6,814 nt of DNA from Draconibacterium sp. (GCA_027011835.1 JALUZN010000368.1:1-6814), one strand, 5' to 3'. Shown: positions 1 through 6,668, counted from the stretch's first letter. Notes: a model not told the origin generated them from the letters alone. Translations and numbers: made by a program.

Positions 1-1
1 C

Positions 2-79
2 ATTAACAGGAATTTTATAAAGAATAATATAACCGTTCCGTTTCCTCAAATGGATGTGTATCTAAAACAAAAGAAATAA
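2..79 (+). CDS. MscS-family mechanosensitive channel, C-terminal end (partial)
   Basis: An open frame enters the window from the left edge and ends at TAA 77-79, giving 25 residues that begin INRNFIKNNI and end MDVYLKQKK. The segment NNITVPFPQMDVYLK matches the C-terminal end of MscS proteins, where the cytoplasmic vestibule domain closes with a beta strand of the form 'G/N-I-x-[FIV]-P-[FY]-P-Q-x-D-V'. From memory, E. coli MscS has a closely similar ...FPYPQMDVNFKRV... segment near its end. Family members are inner-membrane channels that open under membrane tension and release solutes during hypo-osmotic shock. Everything upstream, including the pore helices, lies outside the window, so subfamily and size cannot be given. 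There is a gap of 103 bp to the next gene and no strong terminator in it. The call rests on one short motif but a distinctive one. Confidence 0.82.
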   Translation: MNRNFIKNNITVPFPQMDVYLKQKK

Positions 80-182
80 TACAGTAGTAATACGAAAAGT
101 TGTTGCATTGATTCCGGTAACCATCGGAAGTCAAACGCACCATACACAACCATTGGCTTTATAAACAAACAAAAATAGAACG

Positions 183-1133
183 ATGAAAAATTTCATTTTA
201 CTCTTAACAATTTCATTTATATCTTTACCATCGTTTGCACAGTATACCAAATTTGTATGGGATACAATTACATTTGAAGAGCCATACGAATATTTAAAAA
301 TTGATACGTCAAGCCGTAATATTTGGCAAATAGGAGAACCAAACAAAATTTTCTTCGATAGTGCATTTTCAACAAATAATGCGATTGTAACAGACACTTT
401 AAATAACTATCCAGTAAACAATTACTCGTTTTTCGATTTATATATTGGCCTCTACAACAATCCTTGGTATTATTTCAGCAATTTTATTGAAATAAAACAC
501 AAATTTGATACCGACACGTTAAAAGACGGAGGATATATTACGGTTTCGTATGACAATGGACAAACCTGGATGAACATAATACATGACACTTCATATACAT
601 TCGGAGTACCTCCAAATCAAGAAAATTGGTTTTTGGAAAAGTTATATTCTGATACCGATACTTTATTTAACGGAGAATACGGATTTTCAGGCAATTCTAA
701 TGGCTGGATTACAACAAAATTTAGTTGGTTCGATATACCTTCTTCGGTAAAGAGTTTGCATTCACTGGGCGATACTATGATTATTCGCTTTAACTTTATA
801 AGCGATAATTTTGAAACAAATAATGAAGGCTGGATGATTGATAACATTAAATTGTACTCGGTTGATTTGGGTGGAGGTGTTGATGAAATAAAACCGTTGG
901 AGTTCAGTATTTATCCAAATCCTATGAACCAAACAACAACGATTAAACTAAATAACTATAGCAAAATCGAACTTAGTATTCTCGACATTCAAGGACAAAT
1001 TGTAAGTAAAACCAAATATTTTAACAATCAATCTATTCGCATTAACAGAGGCAAACTCAATTCGGGGATCTATTTTGTAAAAATAAGAAAGGATAAAAAT
1101 TTAGTAGGAATTAAAAAGTTAATAGTCGAATAA
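183..1133 (+). CDS. Secreted protein with type IX secretion (type A) sorting domain
   Basis: The protein has 316 residues. Residues 1-20 form a Sec signal peptide (basic MKN, hydrophobic core, cleavage after SFAQ-like end), so it reaches the periplasm. Residues ~240-316 are a T9SS type A C-terminal domain: FSIYPNP at 241-247, then alternating strands with ELSILDIQGQIV (263-274), LNSGIYFVKI (292-301) and terminal KKLIVE. This domain directs passage across the outer membrane and is normally cleaved, often with attachment to surface lipopolysaccharide. Residues ~25-228 are beta-rich with many W, Y and N. GYITVSYDNGQTWMNI (117-132) and FISDNFETNNEGWMIDNIKL (205-224) resemble the jelly-roll, MAM-like modules found next to secreted proteases and adhesins in this phylum. 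No catalytic motif is visible, so the protein may be a small adhesin or cell-surface binding protein; that is inference. The start is the first in-frame ATG, followed at once by the signal peptide. It appears to be a single-gene unit, convergent with the SGNH gene. It is visibly more A/T-rich than the fucosidase and MBOAT genes. Confidence 0.88.
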   Translation: MKNFILLLTISFISLPSFAQYTKFVWDTITFEEPYEYLKIDTSSRNIWQIGEPNKIFFDSAFSTNNAIVTDTLNNYPVNNYSFFDLYIGLYNNPWYYFSNFIEIKHKFDTDTLKDGGYITVSYDNGQTWMNIIHDTSYTFGVPPNQENWFLEKLYSDTDTLFNGEYGFSGNSNGWITTKFSWFDIPSSVKSLHSLGDTMIIRFNFISDNFETNNEGWMIDNIKLYSVDLGGGVDEIKPLEFSIYPNPMNQTTTIKLNNYSKIELSILDIQGQIVSKTKYFNNQSIRINRGKLNSGIYFVKIRKDKNLVGIKKLIVE

Positions 1134-1220
1134 ATACGCTCCACAACCGTTCACGTTCTTCGGAATTAATATAAATAAAATCTGTTACCTGATTTGGATA
1201 AATTCTGATACACTTTGAAG

Positions 1221-2174
1221 TTATTTAATTTTTTCGACAAGTAGTTTATCTAGAATAAAATCCGATGTTTTAATGGCTCCTGAATCATTAAAATGCATTG
1301 CATCTTTCCAGTTCAACTCATCGTGAATAATTGATTCCGGCAGAATAATAATGTCTCCTAAAGATTTATAATAATCGAACAACAAAGGCTTTTTTAAGTT
1401 AGACCCGGATTCGGGAAGATATAGAAATAGAATCTTACAACTGTTTTGCTTAGCAAGAGACACAATTTTTTCGAGGTAGTGTTTCGAGTAATTCAGCTCA
1501 ATTTTTCTTATTAAACTATTTTTGTGTGAAGCAAGCCGCTTTTCCCAAATGTTTCTATTCTCTTTTAAAACACTGTTTAAAACTTTTCGTGTTGAATGGC
1601 GATATCCAAACGGCGAGAATTTTTGCGGAGATGTATTATTGGCATTAAAAACCAAATGTTTAACATACTCAAACCGAACTGTTATTCCTTTCCAAATATT
1701 TGAAATATAGCGTTGATTGAATAGAACAAATGAATTAAGAAGGTCGGTTGTGCTTGCTAAATAAGGGAAAACAGGATGACTCTTTTTGGGTTCGTCTTCA
1801 TAAACTTCAATAACAGCAATTTTTGGTTTCTTATTCTCAAACAAATCTTTTAACATAACATACTGAATATCGCGACCACGCCTGCAATATCCAAAATTGA
1901 CAACAGAAATATTCTCACCGTTTTTTTTATTAAGCTCTTTTTCTATCAGCCCATCCATAATTGCACAACCCGTTTGCGAAGCGCCCGAAAAAACAACATC
2001 AACATTTCTGTTATCGATAAAAATGCGGTTATAAATCCAACTTGCTTTATTATCGCACTCGCCTTTTACAAAGTTGTAACTAAATTTTTTTTCAACCGGA
2101 ACAAGAAAAAGAGCTACAATTCCAATAAATAAAGGAATAAAAAAGATTACAATATGTTTTATAAATTGTTTCAT
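1221..2174 (-). CDS. Membrane-anchored SGNH/DltD-like protein, partner of MBOAT
   Basis: The protein has 317 residues. Residues ~7-26 form one hydrophobic helix (uncleaved anchor), placing the rest in the periplasm. Blocks of the SGNH hydrolase fold are visible: block I VVFSGASQTG (60-69) with candidate nucleophile S66, a block II-like VVNFGY with G95, and the C-terminal block V WKDAMHF (289-295) with D291 and H294 as D-x-x-H. Block I reads G-A-S rather than G-D-S, as is common in DltD-like and acyl-transferring members. In the family, such proteins take an acyl group from an MBOAT partner and move it to a glycan or teichoic acid, or else remove it. Here the ATG lies one base after the stop of the MBOAT gene, a strong sign of translational coupling and joint function. 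It is the last gene of the operon and ends 87 bp from the convergent T9SS gene. Acceptor and acyl group are unknown, and an esterase role is possible. Confidence 0.82.
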   Translation of the reverse strand: MKQFIKHIVIFFIPLFIGIVALFLVPVEKKFSYNFVKGECDNKASWIYNRIFIDNRNVDVVFSGASQTGCAIMDGLIEKELNKKNGENISVVNFGYCRRGRDIQYVMLKDLFENKKPKIAVIEVYEDEPKKSHPVFPYLASTTDLLNSFVLFNQRYISNIWKGITVRFEYVKHLVFNANNTSPQKFSPFGYRHSTRKVLNSVLKENRNIWEKRLASHKNSLIRKIELNYSKHYLEKIVSLAKQNSCKILFLYLPESGSNLKKPLLFDYYKSLGDIIILPESIIHDELNWKDAMHFNDSGAIKTSDFILDKLLVEKIK

Positions 2175-2175
2175 T

Positions 2176-3615
2176 TTAAAACTGAAAATAGATAAAGCTG
2201 GGTGCAGCGTTTATAACTCCGAAGAATAAAATCGCCATAAAAACCACATAATAAAAACTCCAACGTACCGGTTTTGGCGAATTCTCCAATAAATCGGCAA
2301 AGGTTCTTTCCCCAATAAAAAGTTCGATAATTATAAATACCGGAAAAACAAAAACCAACACCCTTCCTTGTTCAGTAAAATTTCCATTTTCGAAAATCAG
2401 CCTGAGAAAACCTGTTAAGTTTTCTGCATCAGCCGAAAAAATTGTTGCTGTTAAGTTTTGCAAGTGCGTTAACGATTCTGCCCTAAAAAACAGCCACGAT
2501 AAATTAACCAAAATAAAAGTAAGCATGAATCCTGAAACACTTTTTACCCCTTTATTTATATGTATCAGTCTCGAAACCTGTTGTTCAATAATATAAAACA
2601 GTCCGTGAATTCCTCCCCATAAAACGAATGTAATGTTTGCACCGTGCCAAAGTCCCGAAACTAAAAATGTTATTAAAATATTTCGTTTGTGATGATTGCC
2701 TTTTGATCCTCCCATCGGGATATAAACATAATCGCGAAACCAGGTTGATAGCGAGATGTGCCACCTGTGCCAGAAATTGTGAAATGAATTTGCAAAATAC
2801 GGCGTACGGAAATTTATCATCAACTCAATTGAAAACAGCCGGGCAGTGCCAATGGCAATATCGGAGTAGCCCGAGAAATCGCTGTAAATTTGAAAACCGA
2901 AAAGAAAGGTTGCAAAAACAACTCCCCACCCTGTAAAATTATTTGGATTTGCATAAACCGAATCAACAATTACCGAAAGTTGGTCGGCAATTACCATTTT
3001 TTTAAATAACCCCCACAAAATTAATTTTAGTCCCGAGGTTGCTTGTGGGTATGAAAAAACAGGTTTCTTTTCGAACTGAGGAATTAGTTTGGCAGCCCGC
3101 TCAATTGGGCCTGCAACAAGTTGTGGGAAAAATGCAACAAACGTAAAAAATGTAAGCGCCGAATTTGTAGGCTCAATTTTACGTTTATAAATGTCGATGG
3201 TGTAGCTCAGTGTTTGAAAAGTGTAAAAACTAATTCCCACCGGCAAAATAATGTGCAGCGTACTCCAGTGGCTTTCGGTAGTAAAAACCCCAATTAAACT
3301 TTGAATTGAGTCGATAAAAAAGTTGAAATATTTAAAAACAAAAAGAATCCCGATATTTACAAATATGCTAATTAACAAAAGCATTTTTCGTCTCTTTTTG
3401 TCGGCCGATTTAAAAATTAGTTGCCCGATAAAAAAATCGGTTGCCGAACTAATAATTATAAGAATCAGAAACCTCCAGTCCCACCAACCATAGAAAACAT
3501 AGCTGCTTATTAGCAAAACTACTTTTCCCCACAAACTTGAAAAACCGGATATTTTCCAAAACAGGAGAAATGTGATGAATAAAAAAACAAAAAATGATAT
3601 TGAGTTGAAAAACAT
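2176..3615 (-). CDS. MBOAT family membrane O-acyltransferase (AlgI/DltB-like)
   Basis: The protein has 479 residues, the usual AlgI-type length, with roughly 11 hydrophobic segments spread over the whole chain. Family landmarks are complete: LPVGISFYTFQTLSYTIDIY (124-143), FFPQLVAGPI (162-171), NFWHRWHISLSTWFRDY (280-296) and SGLWHGANITFVLWGGIHG (320-338). H324 in LWHG is the expected catalytic histidine, and H283/H286 lie in the second conserved motif. The C-terminus, FIYFQF, is typical of this family. MBOAT proteins take an acyl group, usually acetyl from acetyl-CoA, from the cytoplasm and pass it through the membrane for transfer to an exported polysaccharide, normally with an SGNH-fold partner, which is encoded immediately downstream. 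The chosen ATG is 15 nt beyond the fucosidase stop and begins the hydrophobic N-terminus (MFFNSISFF) standard for the family. Another ATG at 3629-3631 overlaps the fucosidase stop but is out of frame. The acceptor glycan cannot be read from the sequence. Confidence 0.95.
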   Translation of the reverse strand: MFFNSISFFVFLFITFLLFWKISGFSSLWGKVVLLISSYVFYGWWDWRFLILIIISSATDFFIGQLIFKSADKKRRKMLLLISIFVNIGILFVFKYFNFFIDSIQSLIGVFTTESHWSTLHIILPVGISFYTFQTLSYTIDIYKRKIEPTNSALTFFTFVAFFPQLVAGPIERAAKLIPQFEKKPVFSYPQATSGLKLILWGLFKKMVIADQLSVIVDSVYANPNNFTGWGVVFATFLFGFQIYSDFSGYSDIAIGTARLFSIELMINFRTPYFANSFHNFWHRWHISLSTWFRDYVYIPMGGSKGNHHKRNILITFLVSGLWHGANITFVLWGGIHGLFYIIEQQVSRLIHINKGVKSVSGFMLTFILVNLSWLFFRAESLTHLQNLTATIFSADAENLTGFLRLIFENGNFTEQGRVLVFVFPVFIIIELFIGERTFADLLENSPKPVRWSFYYVVFMAILFFGVINAAPSFIYFQF

Positions 3616-3630
3616 TATTTTTCAATTTCA

Positions 3631-4959
3631 TTAGTTGCTTTCAATTACCTGTCCTTTTTCGCGGTACAAATCTATTTTACCGTCGAGTAGCACAGCAATT
3701 ACAGTAACCTCTTTATCGAGCACCTCTTCGGGAACGTCGATATAAACAATGCCGGGAACTGCGCTCCAGTACGCTTTCATTTTTACATCCCAGTTTAGTT
3801 TTGTGCCGTTGCCAACCACCCACATCCGGTTAATTTTATTTTTAATTCCCTTTAAAACAAGCGAACCGTTTGGTTTATGCGGAACAAAAAGATAGAGAAT
3901 ATCGCCTTTTTGATTAAGCGTGGTTGGTCCATAATAATGTTCGTAAGGGATTCCGGCGCGTGTTCCGTAAATGGCTTCGGCGTGTTTGTTTGTCCAGCGC
4001 CCCAACTCTTTTAAGATATTTACCTGCTCGTCGGGGATGGCTCCGTCGGGTTTTGGTCCAATATCGAGCAATAAATTTCCGCCTTTATTTATACAATCGA
4101 TAAAAATACGGATAACCTGATTGGGCGTTTTATAGTTGTGGTCGTTGCCCTGATATCCCCAACTGTCGTTCATGGTCATACACAACTCCCAATACCGGTT
4201 GTTTGGGCGCGTAATCGGCAAACCTTGCTCGGGTGTTGCATAGTCGCCATATCCCTGAATACGACTGTTCAGAATCACTTTTGGGTCCCAACTGCGCAAA
4301 CTGTCGCTTAACTCTTTTGCTTTCCACTTTTCTGCCGACTGTTCCCAGTCGCCATCGAACCAATACAAATCGGGGTTGTATTTTTTTGTTAACTCTTCGA
4401 GCTGACAAAAGTTAAAATCGACAAACCGTGCCCATTTTACCGAATCGGTTGTATATCGTTTTTCAACCTTTGTTTTGTTCGGATAATCGGGGTGCGACCA
4501 GTCGAGCAACGAGTAATAAAGCCCCACTTTTATATCGTTTTTACGCAGTTCGTTTACCAGTGGGCCAACCAAATCGCGCCCGGCAGGCGACTGTTTTACC
4601 ACGTTGTGGTCGCTGCATTTTGTGTTCCACAACGCAACGCCATCGTGATGCTTTGTTGTTAACACGGTGTATTTTGCGCCACTCTCTTTAAACAACTTCG
4701 CCCACTGGTCGGGGTGATAATTATTAGCCGTAAACTTTTTTATCTGCTTCATATAATCGTCGTACGAAATGTAACCGTTAAAAAACGACCAGCTTTCGTC
4801 GATTCCGTTTACCGAATAAATTCCCCAATGAATAAAAATACCGAGTTTGGCATCTTCAAACCACTGCATTCTCTTCTCTTTCTCTATTGCGGTTTCCTGT
4901 GCAAAAACCGAAACAAGCTGCATGCAAATCAACAAAATAAACAAACCCAATTTTTTCAT
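3631..4959 (-). CDS. Secreted alpha-L-fucosidase, glycoside hydrolase family 29
   Basis: The protein has 442 residues. Residues 1-20 (MKKLGLFILL...SVFA) form a Sec signal peptide with cleavage before Q21; C12 is not in a convincing lipobox, so a soluble periplasmic or exported enzyme is more likely than a lipoprotein. GH29 hydrolyses terminal alpha-L-fucose with retention of configuration. Landmarks in order: WFEDAKLGIFIHWGIYSV (33-50), the fucose-contacting KHHDGVALWNT (103-113), DLYWFDGDWE (197-206) with D202 as expected nucleophile in W-F-D-G, and RYWELCMTMNDSWGY (255-269), where E258 is a candidate acid/base. That residue is poorly conserved across GH29, so its assignment is tentative. 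GGNLLLDIGPKPDG (293-306) closes the barrel. The remaining ~110 residues fit the usual beta-sandwich; no carbohydrate-binding module follows. It is the first gene of an operon with MBOAT and SGNH genes. Linkage preference (alpha-1,2/3/4/6) cannot be told. Confidence 0.95.
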   Translation of the reverse strand: MKKLGLFILLICMQLVSVFAQETAIEKEKRMQWFEDAKLGIFIHWGIYSVNGIDESWSFFNGYISYDDYMKQIKKFTANNYHPDQWAKLFKESGAKYTVLTTKHHDGVALWNTKCSDHNVVKQSPAGRDLVGPLVNELRKNDIKVGLYYSLLDWSHPDYPNKTKVEKRYTTDSVKWARFVDFNFCQLEELTKKYNPDLYWFDGDWEQSAEKWKAKELSDSLRSWDPKVILNSRIQGYGDYATPEQGLPITRPNNRYWELCMTMNDSWGYQGNDHNYKTPNQVIRIFIDCINKGGNLLLDIGPKPDGAIPDEQVNILKELGRWTNKHAEAIYGTRAGIPYEHYYGPTTLNQKGDILYLFVPHKPNGSLVLKGIKNKINRMWVVGNGTKLNWDVKMKAYWSAVPGIVYIDVPEEVLDKEVTVIAVLLDGKIDLYREKGQVIESN

Positions 4960-5096
4960 AATAATTATTTATTAATCAATTGAACATCCAATTCATAATT
5001 CCTTTAACGGCAATACAAAAACTCAAAAATAAATCTAATTTCCAATAAGTATTGATATATTTACAACAACTTAAAACGCTAAACTAATTAACAAAA
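4960..5096. promoter_or_regulatory. Divergent promoter region between fucosidase operon and phosphoesterase gene
   Basis: This 137-bp A/T-rich stretch lies between two divergently read genes and must hold the start signals for both unless transcription enters from further away. No coding frame of note crosses it. On the - strand, TATTTTTG at 5031-5024 fits the Bacteroidota -7 consensus TAnnTTTG. On the + strand, TATATTTA at 5056-5063 is a one-mismatch match, 33 nt before the phosphoesterase ATG. Neither has a TTG at the expected -33 distance. No clear repressor-type palindrome was seen. Confidence 0.55.
5024..5031 (-). promoter_or_regulatory. Candidate -7 box for the fucosidase-MBOAT-SGNH operon
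   Basis: Read on the - strand, the octamer TATTTTTG matches TAnnTTTG, the -7 element used by the primary sigma factor of Bacteroidota. It would place the transcript start near 5018 and give a leader of about 58 nt. No TTG is found 17-23 nt upstream, and such octamers arise easily in A/T-rich DNA, so this is only a candidate. Confidence 0.3.
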
Positions 5097-6011
5097 ATGA
5101 AAAAACTTACACTTTTTACTTTAATCATTGGTTTTTTAATAAGTTGCCAGCCAACCACGAAAAAAGCAAATAAAACCGACAACAATTTTTCGTTTGTATT
5201 TATGACCGACATTCATCTTGAACCCGAGCGGCACGCCACAGAAGGATTGTTGCAGGCAATTGACACAATAAATAAACTGGCACCCGACTTTGTTTTAACA
5301 GGCGGTGACAATATTATGGATGCGCTGGGGCAAAGAGAGAGCCGCGCCGATAGTTTGTATACTCTTTTCGAAACCACAATTAAAAAGCTAAAAATGCCGG
5401 TTTATTACACGCTAGGAAATCACGAAGTATTTGGGTTATACAAAGAGAGTGGCGTTTCGCCCGACAACAAATATTACGGCAAAAAAATGTACGAAAACAA
5501 ACTTGGAAAACGGTACTATTCGTTCGACCATAAAAACTGGCATTTTGTTGTTCTCGACGGAATTGGGTTTACTGAAGAGCGACGCTATTATGGTGTTGTC
5601 GATTCGGCTCAGGTTAACTGGTTAAAACACGACTTAGCAAATACAGAAGAAAGTAAACCGGTAGCTGTTTGCATTCATATTCCGCTGGTTAGTATTGGTA
5701 CACAAATAAACAGAGGTCCAACAGAAGGCCTTCAAAAGAGTTCGGTAATTACCAATGCACACGAAATAATCTCAATTCTCGAACAGCACAATGTAAAACT
5801 AGTTTTACAGGGGCACGCACATTTTCTTGAAGATATCTATTATAACGGAATCCATTATATAACCGGTGGGGCTGTATCGGCTGTGTTATGGCGCGGCACA
5901 CGTCCGGGACTGGAAGAGGGTTTTCTGAAAATCGATATTTCGGGCGACAAATTTAGCTGGAAATACATTGATTATGGTTGGGATGTTGGAGCTGCAAAAG
6001 AGAACAATTAA
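5097..6011 (+). CDS. Calcineurin-like metallophosphoesterase, predicted lipoprotein
   Basis: The protein has 304 residues. The N-terminus MKKLTLFTLIIGFLISC is a lipoprotein signal with lipobox L-I-S-C and lipidated C17, followed by a polar Lys/Thr/Asn-rich tether (residues 18-30), so the enzyme is held on a membrane facing the periplasm or cell surface. All five metal-binding motifs of calcineurin-like phosphoesterases are present in order: FMTDIH (D38, H40), GGDN (D71, N72), LGNHE (N108, H109), CIHIP (H194) and QGHAH (H240, H242). These bind a two-metal centre that cleaves phosphomonoesters or phosphodiesters. The cyclic-nucleotide phosphodiesterase-like and purple-acid-like branches share this layout, so the substrate cannot be named. 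The start is the only ATG that gives an intact lipoprotein signal. It is divergent from the fucosidase operon and its TAA overlaps the TAA of the convergent yjbQ gene. No key residue is missing. Confidence 0.92.
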   Translation: MKKLTLFTLIIGFLISCQPTTKKANKTDNNFSFVFMTDIHLEPERHATEGLLQAIDTINKLAPDFVLTGGDNIMDALGQRESRADSLYTLFETTIKKLKMPVYYTLGNHEVFGLYKESGVSPDNKYYGKKMYENKLGKRYYSFDHKNWHFVVLDGIGFTEERRYYGVVDSAQVNWLKHDLANTEESKPVAVCIHIPLVSIGTQINRGPTEGLQKSSVITNAHEIISILEQHNVKLVLQGHAHFLEDIYYNGIHYITGGAVSAVLWRGTRPGLEEGFLKIDISGDKFSWKYIDYGWDVGAAKENN

Positions 6012-6418
6012 CTGTAAACGGTAAGTACAACTTTTCGTGCCCCGCCAAAGTTACGGAATTCGCAAAAATAGATGCCCTGCCAAATTCCCATGTTAAGTTG
6101 GTGGTTTGTAATTGGAATGGTAACCTCGGCACCAATAACCGACGACTTTAAATGTGCCGGCATATCGTCGCTCCCCTCGTAGGTGTGTATATATACCGAA
6201 TCGTTTTCAGGAATCATTTTATTCATAAAACTTTCGAAATCAGTTCGCACAGTTGGATCGGCATTTTCGTTCAATGTAATTCCTGCCGAAGTGTGCTTTA
6301 CCAAAATATGCAACAGCCCTTTTTCGGGAAGTTCAGAAAGTTCTTCCACAATTAACGAGGTGATTAAATGGTAACCTCGTTTAAACCGCGGCAATGTTAT
6401 CTCTTTTTGTTGAATCAT
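6008..6418 (-). CDS. yjbQ: YjbQ/UPF0047 family protein (secondary thiamine-phosphate synthase-like)
   Basis: The protein has 136 residues, the normal length of this single-domain cytoplasmic family. Conserved stretches are LLHILVKHTSAGITLNENADP (35-55; H42, T43, S44, E51, N52, D54), YIHTYEGSDDMPAHLKSSV (76-94; H78, D84, D85, H89) and MGIWQGIYFCEFR (110-122; W113, Q114, E120). The histidines and acidic residues form the conserved cavity of the family. E. coli YjbQ was reported to have weak thiamine-phosphate synthase activity able to replace ThiE, hence the name; the true physiological role is unsettled. No other thiamine gene is nearby, so that name should be read as a family label. The ATG at 6418 is 14 nt after the stop of the small membrane protein gene, suggesting co-transcription. 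No Shine-Dalgarno precedes it. The stop codon shares TTAA with the convergent phosphoesterase stop. Confidence 0.94.
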   Translation of the reverse strand: MIQQKEITLPRFKRGYHLITSLIVEELSELPEKGLLHILVKHTSAGITLNENADPTVRTDFESFMNKMIPENDSVYIHTYEGSDDMPAHLKSSVIGAEVTIPITNHQLNMGIWQGIYFCEFRNFGGARKVVLTVYS

Positions 6419-6432
6419 ACGAAGAGAATGGG

Positions 6433-6606
6433 TTACGACACGAAAATAAGAAGTAAAACAAATACTATAATAATGATGTAAGAAATGGGGTTACCAAAAT
6501 TTAAAGTCCAGCCCAATGCTGCATTCATTTTTGGAAGAATTACCCGTTTATCCTTTGGGTTGAAATAAAAAATCCCCAATTTGTAATAATCAGAATCTGT
6601 TTTCAT
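6433..6606 (-). CDS. Small DUF5808-like membrane protein, 57 residues
   Basis: Reading from ATG 6606-6604 to TAA 6435-6433 gives 57 residues beginning MKTDSDYYKLGIFYFNPKDK. The part YYKLGIFYFNPKD (7-19), basic residues, then ALGWTLNFGNP (30-40) strongly resembles DUF5808-type domains, whose pattern is 'YY-x-LG-x-FY-x-NP-x-D ... P-K ... G-x-GWT-x-NFGNP'. Residues ~42-57 (SYIIIIVFVLLLIFVS) make one transmembrane helix ending at the C-terminus, so the conserved part should face the cytoplasm or lie on the membrane surface. The function of the domain is unknown. It is easily missed by gene callers because of its length. It lies 14 nt upstream of yjbQ in the same direction and is probably the first gene of that transcript. 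The coding call is supported by the conserved motif and the sharp helix at the end. Confidence 0.8.
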   Translation of the reverse strand: MKTDSDYYKLGIFYFNPKDKRVILPKMNAALGWTLNFGNPISYIIIIVFVLLLIFVS

Positions 6607-6614
6607 ATACGCTA

Positions 6615-6625
6615 AGTTTTAGCAA
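6615..6625 (+). repeat. 11-bp direct repeat, copy 1 (AGTTTTAGCAA)
   Basis: AGTTTTAGCAA occurs here and, identically, at 6761-6771, with copies 146 bp apart in the same orientation. This copy ends 9 nt from the DUF5808 start codon and overlaps a small hairpin (GCTAA 6611-6615, TTAGC 6619-6623). An exact 11-mer within 150 bp of A/T-rich DNA may be chance, but the match includes the uncommon AGC. Confidence 0.45.
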
Positions 6626-6646
6626 CGTTGTTTTTCCAATAAAATC

Positions 6647-6668
6647 AACCCCTATATACATCGGGGCT
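6647..6668 (-). other. Small hairpin in the DUF5808-yjbQ leader
   Basis: In the - strand RNA, AGCCCC (6668-6663) pairs with GGGGUU (6652-6647) around a 10-nt loop: four G-C pairs, one G-U and one A-U. It lies 41 nt before the DUF5808 start and downstream of an AAGGAGA (6683-6677). There is no following U tract, so it is not a classic terminator. It may be a leader structure or chance. Confidence 0.35.

Noticed and set aside
112..129. TTCCG/CGGAA inverted repeat after the MscS gene as a terminator
   Set aside because: The stem is only five pairs with an eight-base loop and no T tract follows.
1134..1220. A bidirectional terminator between the convergent T9SS and SGNH genes
   Set aside because: I searched this 87-bp gap for a stem with flanking A and T tracts and found no stem longer than about three pairs.
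2637..2936. A 99-codon + strand frame opposite the MBOAT gene
   Set aside because: It lies across the most conserved part of the MBOAT protein, and its Arg/Cys-rich translation has no recognisable domain.
3449..3631. A 60-codon - strand frame whose ATG overlaps the fucosidase TAA (TAATG)
   Set aside because: The stop-start overlap is attractive, but the frame is out of phase with the MBOAT gene and covers its N-terminus, which is a standard family N-terminus from ATG 3615.
4428..4691. An 87-codon + strand frame opposite the fucosidase gene, with others at 4233-4415 and 4714-4983
   Set aside because: They are antisense to a well-supported GH29 gene, and their translations are rich in Arg, Cys and Ser with no family motif. 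They are by-products of codon use on the other strand.
6605..6661. Walker A-like string GKTTLLKL in the 23-residue upstream frame
   Set aside because: It lacks the Gly-rich loop context and any ATPase domain around it; a chance resemblance.
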